Shown here one piece after another: positions 18,897-27,210 of a DNA stretch of 64,000 nucleotides. The stretch is from an uncultured Haemophilus sp. (lineage in GTDB: Bacteria; Pseudomonadota; Gammaproteobacteria; Enterobacterales; Pasteurellaceae): assembly GCA_905205995.1 (NCBI GenBank), contig CAJLFU010000002.1, forward strand, positions 13,872-77,871, in the 5' to 3' direction. Every line of letters begins with the position of its first letter. The first letter of the stretch is position 1. A program made the position numbers and the translations under genes. The notes beneath the pieces are model-generated. The model had not been told where the DNA came from and ran no database searches. It saw nothing but the letters and a program-made list of their open reading frames with translations.

Positions 18897-20561
18897 ATGA
18901 AAAAACTACTCAGTTTTGAGTTTTGGCAAAAATTCGGTAAATGCCTAATGGTTGTGATTGCCGTGATGCCAGCCGCGGGTTTAATGGTGAGTATTGGTAA
19001 CTCACTGCCTTTGATTAGCGATGCGGAATGGCTAGCGCTTGTCGGAAATATAATCGCCCAAATTGGTTGGGGGATTATTGGTAACCTTCATCTATTATTT
19101 GCTTTAGCAATTGGTGGTAGCTGGGCAAATGAACGTGCAGGTGGCGCATTTGCAGCTGGCCTGGCTTTCATTTTAATTAACTTAATCACCGGTAACTTTT
19201 TCGGTGTGAAACTTGAAATGCTAGCGGATCCAAATGCACATGTAAGTACTGTATTGGCAGGTGAAATTCCTGTGGCGAATTACTTTGTGAATGTGCTTGG
19301 GCAACCTGCGTTAAATATGGGCGTATTCGTTGGTATTATCGCGGGTTTTGTGGGGGCAACAACCTTCAATCGTTACTACAATTTCCGTAAATTACCTGAA
19401 GTACTCACTTTCTTTAATGGTAAACGTTTTGTTCCTTTCGTTGTCATTTATCGTTCTGTATTAGTGGCGATCTTCCTATCACTATTCTGGCCTTTAGTTC
19501 AAACAGGAATTAATCATTTTGGCCAATGGATTGCTAACTCACAAAACTCTGCGCCAATTTTAGCACCATTTATTTATGGTACCTTAGAGCGTCTATTGCT
19601 TCCATTTGGTTTACACCACATGTTGACCATCCCAATGAACTACACTTCATTAGGCGGTACTTATGAGTTTTTAACCGGTGCACAACAAGGTAAACAAGTA
19701 TTTGGCCAAGATCCACTTTGGCTTGCTTGGGTGACTGACTTAATCAACCTTAAAGATGCGGGTAACTTAACCCAATATAATGATCTTCTTTCAACAGTGA
19801 CACCTGCTCGATTCAAAGTAGGACAAATGATTGGTTCAACCGGTATCTTAATGGGCTTGACCCTCGCCATGTATATCAACGTAGATGAAGACAAGAAAAA
19901 ACTCTATAAAGGTATTTTCCTTTCTTCTGCACTTGCGGTGTTCTTAACCGGTGTGACAGAGCCAATCGAATACATGTTTATGTTTGTCGCATTACCACTT
20001 TATATTGTTTATGCTTTAGTACAAGGTTCTGCTTTCGCCATGGCAGATATTGTGGACTTACGTGTGCATTCATTCGGTAACATTGAGTTCTTAACGCGTA
20101 CACCAATGGCAATTAAAGCCGGCATTGGTATGGATGTGATCAACTTTATTTGGGTATCGATCCTATTTGCTGTTGCCATGTTCTTTATCGCGAACTTTAT
20201 GATTAAGAAATTTAACCTTGCAACAGCAGGCCGTAACGGTAACTATGATGCAAAAGGTTCAGATGAAGCTTCTAGCGATGAGCCAAAAGTGGCGAATGCT
20301 AGCACGCAAGTTATTCAAATCATCAACTTACTTGGTGGACGTAATAACATCGCAGATGTTGATGCTTGTATGACACGTTTACGTATCACCGTGCATAATC
20401 CAGATTTAGTGGGTGACGAAGCAAGTTGGAAACAAGCGGGCGCAATGGGCTTTATCGTGAAAGGTTCAGGTATCCAAGCGATTTATGGGCCAAAAGCAGA
20501 TGTCTTAAAATCAGATATTCAAGATGTGCTTTCATCCGGCGCTGATATTCCTAAAATGTAA
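18897..20561 (+). CDS. PTS alpha-glucoside/maltose-type transporter subunit EIICB
   Basis: This 554-residue inner-membrane permease and phosphotransferase has an EIIC domain of the glucose/maltose family (about residues 1-430, about ten spans, with the signature GVTEPIEYMFMFVALPLYI). A linker then leads to an EIIB domain whose phosphorylated Cys491 lies in DACMTRLRIT. There is no EIIA domain, so it must use a separate EIIA such as Crr. It belongs to the MalX/MalT/glucose group. With the phosphatase, phosphorylase and malQ upstream, maltose is the best-supported sugar; trehalose or another alpha-glucoside is possible. The start has a near-perfect AGGAGG site, 10 bases after the phosphatase. 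Confidence 0.88.
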   Translation: MKKLLSFEFWQKFGKCLMVVIAVMPAAGLMVSIGNSLPLISDAEWLALVGNIIAQIGWGIIGNLHLLFALAIGGSWANERAGGAFAAGLAFILINLITGNFFGVKLEMLADPNAHVSTVLAGEIPVANYFVNVLGQPALNMGVFVGIIAGFVGATTFNRYYNFRKLPEVLTFFNGKRFVPFVVIYRSVLVAIFLSLFWPLVQTGINHFGQWIANSQNSAPILAPFIYGTLERLLLPFGLHHMLTIPMNYTSLGGTYEFLTGAQQGKQVFGQDPLWLAWVTDLINLKDAGNLTQYNDLLSTVTPARFKVGQMIGSTGILMGLTLAMYINVDEDKKKLYKGIFLSSALAVFLTGVTEPIEYMFMFVALPLYIVYALVQGSAFAMADIVDLRVHSFGNIEFLTRTPMAIKAGIGMDVINFIWVSILFAVAMFFIANFMIKKFNLATAGRNGNYDAKGSDEASSDEPKVANASTQVIQIINLLGGRNNIADVDACMTRLRITVHNPDLVGDEASWKQAGAMGFIVKGSGIQAIYGPKADVLKSDIQDVLSSGADIPKM

Positions 20562-20581
20562 TTCAACCTAAATGCTAATTT

Positions 20582-20607
20582 TATCCCCGCTCTTCAAGGC
20601 GGGGATA
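20582..20607 (+). terminator. GC-rich hairpin after the PTS gene
   Basis: TATCCCCGC and GCGGGGATA form a perfect 9-bp stem around TCTTCAAG. It lies 20 bases after the PTS stop and probably ends the maltose operon or protects its 3' end, but no T tract follows, so it is not a textbook terminator. Confidence 0.5.
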
Positions 20608-20711
20608 TCCTCTAAATATCTCATCTTGATATTATTCATCTTCAATCTATCCCAAGAATCCTTTTATTTGATACTAGCAACATACAAAACATTTCCACAA
20701 TTTTGGCTTTA

Positions 20712-20747
20712 TAAAAAAATACCGCCCGTTGTATAACGAGCGGTATT
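20712..20747 (-). terminator. Terminator of rnb
   Basis: On the minus strand AATACCGCTCGTT and AACGGGCGGTATT pair with one mismatch and are followed by seven T. It lies 26 bases after the rnb stop codon. Confidence 0.8.
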
Positions 20748-20772
20748 TGTAGTGTTAGCAGGGAAGTGGTTA

Positions 20773-22752
20773 TTAAATGATTAATTGACCGACAATACTA
20801 CGAGTTTCTTCTCGAACCTCAGTAAGTTTCACTTTCACTAAATCGCCGATTTTGTAACGACGTTCCCCTTGAATATACAGCGCCAATTCATCAGCATTCA
20901 CTTGCATTTCATCTTTATTTGGATGCAATGTGGAAGCGGGTACGAACATGGATGCGCCATTTTCCAATAATTGAACCCGTAAACCACCACGCATTACATC
21001 TTGCACTTCTGCATCAAATTCAGCATTTTCTGAGACTTTATCAGCAAGATAGCGACAATATAACCAGTCTGCGATATCACGTTCAACCAAGCGATTTTGA
21101 CGACGAGCCTCTTGTAAGCGAGCAAGGACTTCATCTTGTGGTTTTTCACAAGCTTGTTGTGTGAGTACCGCTTTAATTAAACGATGGTTTACCATATCCG
21201 AATATTTACGGATAGGTGATGTCCAAGTCGCGTAACCTTCTAATCCAAGCCCAAAATGTGGCGCAAGTTCAGATTTAAACTCCGCAAAGGTTAAATAACG
21301 ACGTAAACGGAATTCTAAATAATCACCTTCAATTGGTTCAATATCATGACGCATTTGGCAATAACCTTTTAAGGTCGCCAAATTTTCCACTGAATAGCGT
21401 TCAGCAAGCTCAGCTTGATTTTCTTCATTAGCTAAATTTGCCATTAAGAAATTATGGGCATTTTCTAAGAATTTTTTATCAAAGCCCGTATGCGTATTGA
21501 AAATACCGGTCTGAGCTTGTTCAGCTAAGAATTGTGCAGCACAGATATTGGCAATAATCATGGATTCTTCCACGATTTGATTTGCAATACGACGATATTC
21601 TGCTTTAATTTCTGTTACTTTACCATTTTTATCGAGAATAAAGGAGTAATCCGGTTTCTCTTTAAATAAGAGAGAATGCGTTTTACGCCATTGAATACGC
21701 GCTTTGGTAAATTGATGTAACCAATCAATTTGCTGTGCAATTTCAGGTGTTTCCGGTTGCCATGCATCCGGTACTTGTTCTAAATAATCTGAAATCTTGT
21801 TATAGGCTAATTTTGCTTTAGATTGCACATAAGCAGACACAAAATGCGGTTTAGCCGTGATGTTGCCGGCAAGATCTGTTTCGATATAACACACTAATGC
21901 AGGGCGAGTTTCATTTGCCATTAATGAACATAATTCATCAGACAGTTCACGCGGCAACATAGGAATGTTAAAGCCAGGTAAATAATTAGTGAAACAACGC
22001 TGTTTCGCATCTTTTTCAATTTGTGAATCTAATGCAATGTAAGCTGTTGGATCGGCAATGGCAACGACTAATCGCCAGCCGGTTTGCGTACCATCTTGCT
22101 CGACAGGTTCGATATAAAGGGCATCGTCCATATCCTGTGTGCTTTCAGAGTCAATAGTGACAAAATGAAGTGCGGTCAGATCTTCGCGAGTTTGTTGATC
22201 TAACATTTCATAACTTTCTGCACCTTGCACAGGATGACGAGATTGCTCATGACGTGCCAATGTCACCCACCAAGGAGCTAATTCATCATCAGCACGGCAG
22301 ATAAATTGATTGATGGTAGCATAGAAAAAGCGATCATCACGTAATGGGTGCGTTTTTAAATTTGCTACGACCCAGTCGCCTTCTTGTAATTCTTCTTTGA
22401 CGGATTTGGCTTGTTGTGCGCCAATAGGTTGATTGATACTTGGATGATCAACTAAAACTTGCAATTTCTTGTCTTTATTGAACCGCACTTTGGCAATAAA
22501 GCGAGTGAGCATTGGCTCAATTAATTCTTCAGGTTCAGCTTGCTCTTTATCGCCTTGTTTTTCAATGGTGGCTTTGATTTTGTCACCGTGCATCACTTTT
22601 TTCATCGCAGGTGGGGCAATAAAGTAGCTTTTTTTATCGCACTCTAAAAAACCATAAGCTTTATCAGTACTTTTTACCACGCCTTCAACGTGTTCTTTGC
22701 TGTCGTGAATTTGTTGCTTAAGTTGTGCGAGTAATGGATTATCTTGGAACAT
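20773..22752 (-). CDS. rnb: Exoribonuclease II
   Basis: RNase II degrades single-stranded RNA from the 3' end to nucleoside monophosphates. The 659-residue protein has N-terminal cold-shock domains, the central RNB catalytic domain with the acidic cluster DSESTQDMDDALY, and a C-terminal S1 domain with the family end RSIVGQLII. At 659 residues it is slightly longer than the E. coli enzyme (644). The start at 22752 opens MFQDNPLLAQLKQQIH, the family start. fabI lies upstream on the same strand with a 66-base gap. Uptake signals are internal near 22160 and 22480, marking the right-hand end of the gap that spans the maltose cluster. Confidence 0.96.
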   Translation of the reverse strand: MFQDNPLLAQLKQQIHDSKEHVEGVVKSTDKAYGFLECDKKSYFIAPPAMKKVMHGDKIKATIEKQGDKEQAEPEELIEPMLTRFIAKVRFNKDKKLQVLVDHPSINQPIGAQQAKSVKEELQEGDWVVANLKTHPLRDDRFFYATINQFICRADDELAPWWVTLARHEQSRHPVQGAESYEMLDQQTREDLTALHFVTIDSESTQDMDDALYIEPVEQDGTQTGWRLVVAIADPTAYIALDSQIEKDAKQRCFTNYLPGFNIPMLPRELSDELCSLMANETRPALVCYIETDLAGNITAKPHFVSAYVQSKAKLAYNKISDYLEQVPDAWQPETPEIAQQIDWLHQFTKARIQWRKTHSLLFKEKPDYSFILDKNGKVTEIKAEYRRIANQIVEESMIIANICAAQFLAEQAQTGIFNTHTGFDKKFLENAHNFLMANLANEENQAELAERYSVENLATLKGYCQMRHDIEPIEGDYLEFRLRRYLTFAEFKSELAPHFGLGLEGYATWTSPIRKYSDMVNHRLIKAVLTQQACEKPQDEVLARLQEARRQNRLVERDIADWLYCRYLADKVSENAEFDAEVQDVMRGGLRVQLLENGASMFVPASTLHPNKDEMQVNADELALYIQGERRYKIGDLVKVKLTEVREETRSIVGQLII

Positions 22753-22818
22753 AGTTATATTTAAAAAAAGAGAAAAGGCAGACTGAAAAGCCTGCCTAAA
22801 AATAGATTGTACGAAAAA

Positions 22819-23607
22819 TTATTCTTCGCCTAATTCGCCCATTGCGGTGATGCTGAAACCTGCATCTACGTGAACGATTTCACCAGTGATACCCGATGCT
22901 AAATCAGAACATAAGAATGCTGCTGAGTTACCCACATCTTCGATAGTAACAGTGCGGCGTAATGCTGCGGTTTTCTCAAATGCAGAAAACATTTTCTTGA
23001 AGTTTTTAATACCTGATGCCGCTAAGGTACGGATTGGACCCGCAGAGATCGCATTCACACGAATACCTTCTTTACCTAAATCAGCCGCCATCACGCGAGT
23101 TGCCGCTTCAAGAGACGCTTTCGCTAAACACATGACGTTGTAGTTAGGAATCGCGCGCTCAGCACCTAAGTAAGAAAGAGTTAATAACGCTGCATTTGGA
23201 TTTAAGTAAGGGCGTGCCGCTTGTGCCATTGCTACAAAGCTGAATGCACTGATGTCGTGAGCAATACGGTAGCCTTCACGAGTTGCTGCGTTTACGTAAT
23301 CGCCATCTAATTGGTCGCCTGGTGCGAATGCGATAGCGTGTACGAAACCATCAAATTTTTCCCAACGTTTGCTTAATTCAGCAAAGCAGTTTTGGATGCT
23401 TTCATCGGTCGCTACGTCTAAAGGTAATACGATGTCAGAACCAAATTCTTTTGCAAATTCTTCTACGCGTGGTTGTAATTTATCGTTTAAATAAGTGAAA
23501 GCAAGTTCAGCGCCTTGTTCTTTCATTGCTTTTGCGATCCCGTAAGCAATAGAACGGTTGCTTGCAAGACCTGTTACTAAAATACGTTTACCAGTTAAGA
23601 AACCCAT
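22819..23607 (-). CDS. fabI: Enoyl-[acyl-carrier-protein] reductase [NADH] FabI
   Basis: FabI reduces trans-2-enoyl-ACP in the last step of each fatty-acid elongation round and is the triclosan target. It is a short-chain dehydrogenase-like protein of 262 residues. The nucleotide-binding start [19 protein letters not shown] and the catalytic pair Tyr156 and Lys163 in [11 protein letters not shown] are present, matching E. coli numbering. The start at 23607 is chosen because AGGAAAAAAT precedes it; an in-frame extension of 23 codons is not family-like. Position 159-160 reads MC where enteric enzymes have MG. Confidence 0.96.
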   Translation of the reverse strand: MGFLTGKRILVTGLASNRSIAYGIAKAMKEQGAELAFTYLNDKLQPRVEEFAKEFGSDIVLPLDVATDESIQNCFAELSKRWEKFDGFVHAIAFAPGDQLDGDYVNAATREGYRIAHDISAFSFVAMAQAARPYLNPNAALLTLSYLGAERAIPNYNVMCLAKASLEAATRVMAADLGKEGIRVNAISAGPIRTLAASGIKNFKKMFSAFEKTAALRRTVTIEDVGNSAAFLCSDLASGITGEIVHVDAGFSITAMGELGEE

Positions 23608-23692
23608 ATTTTTTCCTATGTTTGAGTTAAAAAAATCGACAAGATTATACTTGTTTTGTGTGCTTTCGGCAATCAATCACACCTTGTACCAG

Positions 23693-24448
23693 TTAGGCTG
23701 GATTATCAATATCTTTAAATTCTACATCCAGACCATATTCCGTTGCCAACCATTCACCTAATGCTTTGATACCATAGCGTTCAGTCGCATGATGACCAGC
23801 CGCAAAGAAATGAATACCTTGCTCACGAGCAGAGTGAATTGTTTGCTCCGAAACCTCACCGGTAATAAAGGCATCACAACCTTGTGCTGCAGCTAAATCA
23901 ATATAGCCTTGTCCACCACCGGTACAAATGCCAATTTTACGGATTAAGTGCGGTCCATTTTCGGTGCAAATTAACGGTTTGCGTTGAAGCACTTGTTCAA
24001 TACGTTGCGCAAACTCTTCAGCGGTAACGGGCTCTTTTAACGTTCCCCAAACAGGAATGCTAGTTGAGCCATTTTCTAAAGGTTGAAGATCGCCAATCCC
24101 TAATAACTGAGCAAGTTTTGCATTGTTGCCTAATTCTGGGTGAACATCCAGAGGCAAGTGGTAGCCGTATAAATTAATGTCATTCACAAGCAAGGTTTTG
24201 ATACGTTTGCCTTTCATGCCGCGAATACATGGATTTTCACTTTTCCAAAAATAGCCATGGTGGACAAGCACTGCATCAGCTTGTTGTGCAACAGCATAAT
24301 CAATTAGTGCTTGGCTTGCGGTGACACCTGTGATGATCTTTTGGATCTCTGATTTGCCTTCTACTTGCAAACCGTTAGGCGCGTAATCGTTAATTCTGTC
24401 TGTGCTAAGTTTGTCGTTTAGTAAACGTTCAAGTTCTAAGTTGTTCAT
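23693..24448 (-). CDS. NIF3-family (YbgI-like) dinuclear metal-centre protein
   Basis: The 251-residue protein matches the Nif3/YbgI family, which forms hexameric toroids with a dinuclear metal site per subunit. Metal-binding motifs are visible: LVHHGYFWKSE and, near the C-terminus, FAAGHHATERYG, with ITGEVSEQT between them. It is sometimes annotated as GTP cyclohydrolase 1 type 2, but the biological role is not settled and I do not claim that activity. The start opens MNNLELERLLNDKL, typical of the family. It stands between fabI and a candidate small RNA on the same strand. Confidence 0.88.
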   Translation of the reverse strand: MNNLELERLLNDKLSTDRINDYAPNGLQVEGKSEIQKIITGVTASQALIDYAVAQQADAVLVHHGYFWKSENPCIRGMKGKRIKTLLVNDINLYGYHLPLDVHPELGNNAKLAQLLGIGDLQPLENGSTSIPVWGTLKEPVTAEEFAQRIEQVLQRKPLICTENGPHLIRKIGICTGGGQGYIDLAAAQGCDAFITGEVSEQTIHSAREQGIHFFAAGHHATERYGIKALGEWLATEYGLDVEFKDIDNPA

Positions 24449-24493
24449 GATTTTTAAGAAAAAAGAAAAAGGTGAGATATGGTAAGAGATTTC

Positions 24494-24579
24494 AAAAAAA
24501 ATGGCTAGTGCAAAAGGAGTGGGGGGAATGCACTAGCCAGTAGAGTGTCTGTCATAACACAAGTTTACTATCTAAAACG
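24494..24579 (-). ncRNA. Candidate small RNA downstream of lpxL
   Basis: On the minus strand, a promoter-like pair (24586-24613) is followed after a start near 24579 by about 40 nt of unstructured sequence. A strong terminator hairpin comes next: TGGCTAGTGCA and TGCACTAGCCA (24502-24512 and 24529-24539), a perfect 11-bp stem, followed by eight T. The 16-nt loop is C/U-rich (TTCCCCCCACTCCTTTT) and includes CUCCUUUU, complementary to a Shine-Dalgarno sequence, a common feature of Hfq-type regulators. No reading frame with a ribosome site is evident. The transcript would be about 86 nt. I cannot assign it to a known family. Confidence 0.55.
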
Positions 24580-24585
24580 AGATTC

Positions 24586-24613
24586 ATTATATATTTAATT
24601 ATATAAAGATCAA
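24586..24613 (-). promoter_or_regulatory. Predicted promoter of the candidate small RNA
   Basis: On the minus strand TTGATC (24613-24608) and a perfect TATAAT (24591-24586) are 16 bp apart. It starts immediately after the lpxL terminator, so the RNA would be an independent unit. Confidence 0.55.
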
Positions 24614-24614
24614 G

Positions 24615-24646
24615 AAAAAAAAATAAGGAAAATTTTCCTTATTTTT
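24615..24646 (-). terminator. Terminator of lpxL
   Basis: A perfect 28-base palindrome (24619-24646, core AAGGAAAATTTTCCTT) runs into a T tract on the minus strand. It lies about 48 bases after the lpxL stop. Confidence 0.7.
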
Positions 24647-24693
24647 CGATATGTCGTTTTATCATTTAAGAATAGATGAAAAATGAACCGCAC

Positions 24694-25629
24694 TTATGAA
24701 TATAAACTTGGCTCATCTTCAGTTGGACGTGTTTTAAATCGGCGGTGGAGCCACATGTATTGTTCCACACCTTTTAAAATTTCTTTTTCCACGACTTTAT
24801 TCATTCTTGCCGCGATCGCCGTTTCATCTGAAAGATCGGAAAAATCCACTGGAGGAGAAATACTGACCGTATAGCCTGAACCATCTTTATTACGCAATGG
24901 GGCAAAAGGCACAACTTTACAATTTGGCGCGGACTTAAGTAGATAATAACTGCCCGTAGTAGTTGCCGCTTCTTTTACAGCAAAGAAAGGCACAAATACG
25001 GCATTTTTTCGCCCGTAGTCATGATCGGGCGCATACCAAATGGTTTCACCTTTGCGTAAAGCTTTGAACATTCCACGTAGATCCTTTCGGTTCAGCATAT
25101 CTTTATTTGAACGTAAGCGACCTTTGATTTGTAGCCAATCCAATACAGGATTGTCATTTGGACGATAAACACCTATGCCAGGATGATGTAAGCCCACAAT
25201 ACGCGCGCCTAATTCAAGGGTAAGAAAATGGACACCCACAAAGATAATGCCGTCTTGGGCGTTTTCTTTTAAATAATTTAACCCTTCAATTTTTGACCAT
25301 TTTTTGATGCGAGCATCAGACCAAAACCAAGCCATGCCAGTTTCAATAATCGCCATACCAACGGCACGCAAGTTTTCTTGCAAAATGGCTTCGCGTTCTT
25401 GCTCAGGCATTTTTGGGAAGCAGAGTTCAAGGTTTCGGCGGGCAATCGCTGCACGGCGCTTTCCCACTTTTAATTTTGAGAAAAGCCAACCTAAGCCGTT
25501 GCCGATGTGACGTAAAATTGGGTAGGGAAGTAACAAAAGGCTTCGCCAAATCGCCACACCAAGCCAAAAGCCCCAGTATTTAGGGGCAAGAAAGTGCGGT
25601 TGAAATTGAGGGAGTTTTTCGTTTTTCAT
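24694..25629 (-). CDS. lpxL: Lipid A lauroyl-type acyltransferase LpxL (HtrB)
   Basis: HtrB adds the first secondary acyl chain to Kdo2-lipid IVA. The 311-residue protein starts with the family PKYWGFWLGVAIWRSLLLLP, which contains the membrane anchor. It carries the catalytic H-x4-[D/E] motif in GVHFLTLELG and the YAPDHDYG segment. In H. influenzae, htrB is next to the hldE (rfaE) gene, as here, where the two are divergent with 97 bases between. An uptake signal overlaps the stop codon (24687-24695). Loss of this gene in H. influenzae alters lipooligosaccharide and virulence, from general knowledge. Confidence 0.92.
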   Translation of the reverse strand: MKNEKLPQFQPHFLAPKYWGFWLGVAIWRSLLLLPYPILRHIGNGLGWLFSKLKVGKRRAAIARRNLELCFPKMPEQEREAILQENLRAVGMAIIETGMAWFWSDARIKKWSKIEGLNYLKENAQDGIIFVGVHFLTLELGARIVGLHHPGIGVYRPNDNPVLDWLQIKGRLRSNKDMLNRKDLRGMFKALRKGETIWYAPDHDYGRKNAVFVPFFAVKEAATTTGSYYLLKSAPNCKVVPFAPLRNKDGSGYTVSISPPVDFSDLSDETAIAARMNKVVEKEILKGVEQYMWLHRRFKTRPTEDEPSLYS

Positions 25630-25726
25630 AATTCTTTTCTGGTTAGTTCGGTGTCTAGTTTATCGCAAATTTGAGTTGTGGTAAAATTGCACCAAATTTT
25701 TATTATTCCAACAGAGAGATTTCAAA

Positions 25727-27157
25727 ATGGCTCAATATTCTGCCAATTTTAATCAAGCGAAAGTATTAGTGTTAGGCGATGTCATGCTTGACCGTTACTG
25801 GTTTGGTGCAACTAATCGTATTTCACCAGAAGCACCGGTTCCTGTGGTTCGCGTACAAAATAATGAAGAGCGTGCAGGTGGTGCAGCAAACGTTGCGATG
25901 AATATTGCTTCTCTTAATGTACCCGTGCAAATTTTGGGCTTAATTGGTCAGGATGAAACAGGTTCCGCCTTAACGAATTTATTACAGCATCAAAAAATTG
26001 ATTGTAATTTTGTGGCATTGGATACTCACCCAACTATTACGAAATTACGTATTTTATCTCGCCATCAACAGTTACTTCGTTTGGATTTTGAAGAAGATTT
26101 CCAAAATGTGGAATGCCAAGAGTTGCTAGTAAAATTGGAAACTGAAGTGAAAAACTTTGGTGCGTTGGTACTTTCAGATTATGGCAAAGGCACGTTAAAA
26201 GATGTGCAAAAGATGATCCAAATTGCACGCAAAGCGAACGTGCCCGTGTTAATCGATCCAAAAGGTATGGATTTTGAGCGTTATCGTGGTGCGACTTTAC
26301 TGACACCGAATATGTCTGAGTTTGAAGCGGTAGTAGGTAAATGTGATTCTGAAGAAGAAATTATTGAGAAAGGTTTAAAATTAATTTCAGACATTGAATT
26401 GACCGCACTTTTAGTGACGCGCTCTGAAAAAGGCATGACATTACTTCGTCCAAATCAAGAACCGTTCCATCTACCAACTGTTGCAAAAGAAGTATTTGAT
26501 GTAACGGGGGCAGGCGATACGGTAATCAGTGTCTTAGCAACCGCACTTGCAGATGGGCGCTCTTTTGAAGAATCTTGCTATTTAGCTAACGTAGCTGCAG
26601 GTATTGTGGTCGGTAAATTGGGTACATCAACTGTTTCTACTGTGGAATTAGAGAATGCAATCCATGGCCGTTCTGAAACAGGCTTCGGTATTATGTCAGA
26701 AAGCCAATTAAAAACTGCAGTAGCTCATGCTAAAGCGCGCGGTGAGAAAATTGTGATGACAAACGGTTGTTTCGATATTCTTCACCCTGGCCATGTGTCT
26801 TATTTAGAAAATGCTCGCAAACTTGGTGATCGTTTAATTGTTGCCGTGAATACGGATGACTCAGTGAAACGCTTAAAAGGTGAAAGTCGTCCAATTAACA
26901 ATCTGAATGCACGTATGGCAGTATTGGCTGGTTTAGCTTCTGTGGATTGGGTGGTCTCTTTTGATGAAGATACACCACAACGTTTAATCGGCGATATTTT
27001 ACCGGATTTATTGGTAAAAGGCGGCGATTACAAACCAGAAGAGATTGCAGGTAGTAAAGAAGTGTGGGCGAACGGCGGCGATGTTCGTGTATTGAATTTC
27101 GAAAATGGCTGTTCAACTACAAACGTGATTGAGAAAATCAAAGCGCTGAAAGATTAA
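25727..27157 (+). CDS. hldE: Bifunctional heptose-7-phosphate kinase / heptose-1-phosphate adenylyltransferase HldE
   Basis: HldE performs two steps in making ADP-heptose for the lipooligosaccharide core. The N-terminal ribokinase-like domain (about residues 1-315) has [19 protein letters not shown] and the catalytic DVTGAGDTV. The C-terminal nucleotidyltransferase domain (about 340-476) has [19 protein letters not shown] with the HxGH-type HPGH motif. Total length 476 matches the fused form. The ATG at 25727 follows an AGAGAGAT site. Uptake signals are internal near 26403 and 26541. lpxL, divergent upstream, serves the same lipid A-core pathway. Confidence 0.96.
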   Translation: MAQYSANFNQAKVLVLGDVMLDRYWFGATNRISPEAPVPVVRVQNNEERAGGAANVAMNIASLNVPVQILGLIGQDETGSALTNLLQHQKIDCNFVALDTHPTITKLRILSRHQQLLRLDFEEDFQNVECQELLVKLETEVKNFGALVLSDYGKGTLKDVQKMIQIARKANVPVLIDPKGMDFERYRGATLLTPNMSEFEAVVGKCDSEEEIIEKGLKLISDIELTALLVTRSEKGMTLLRPNQEPFHLPTVAKEVFDVTGAGDTVISVLATALADGRSFEESCYLANVAAGIVVGKLGTSTVSTVELENAIHGRSETGFGIMSESQLKTAVAHAKARGEKIVMTNGCFDILHPGHVSYLENARKLGDRLIVAVNTDDSVKRLKGESRPINNLNARMAVLAGLASVDWVVSFDEDTPQRLIGDILPDLLVKGGDYKPEEIAGSKEVWANGGDVRVLNFENGCSTTNVIEKIKALKD

Positions 27158-27174
27158 TCACTTTGTAAAAACAG

Positions 27175-27207
27175 CGGGCAACCTGTTCTACACGTTGCCC
27201 GTTTTTT
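27175..27207. terminator. Terminator after hldE, probably shared with the receptor gene
   Basis: CGGGCAAC and GTTGCCCG form an 8-bp stem with an 11-base loop, followed by TTTTTT. A short A run on the left side could let it act on the convergent receptor transcript as well. Confidence 0.75.
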
Positions 27208-27210
27208 ATT

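Noticed and set aside
20608..20711. Small gene or RNA between the PTS and rnb terminators
   Set aside because: The stretch is AT-rich with no promoter pair, ribosome site or hairpin I could support.
24449..24693. tRNA gene in the lpxL-NIF3 gap
   Set aside because: The hairpin there lacks cloverleaf arms and a T-loop GTTCGA motif; it fits a terminator with a small RNA instead.
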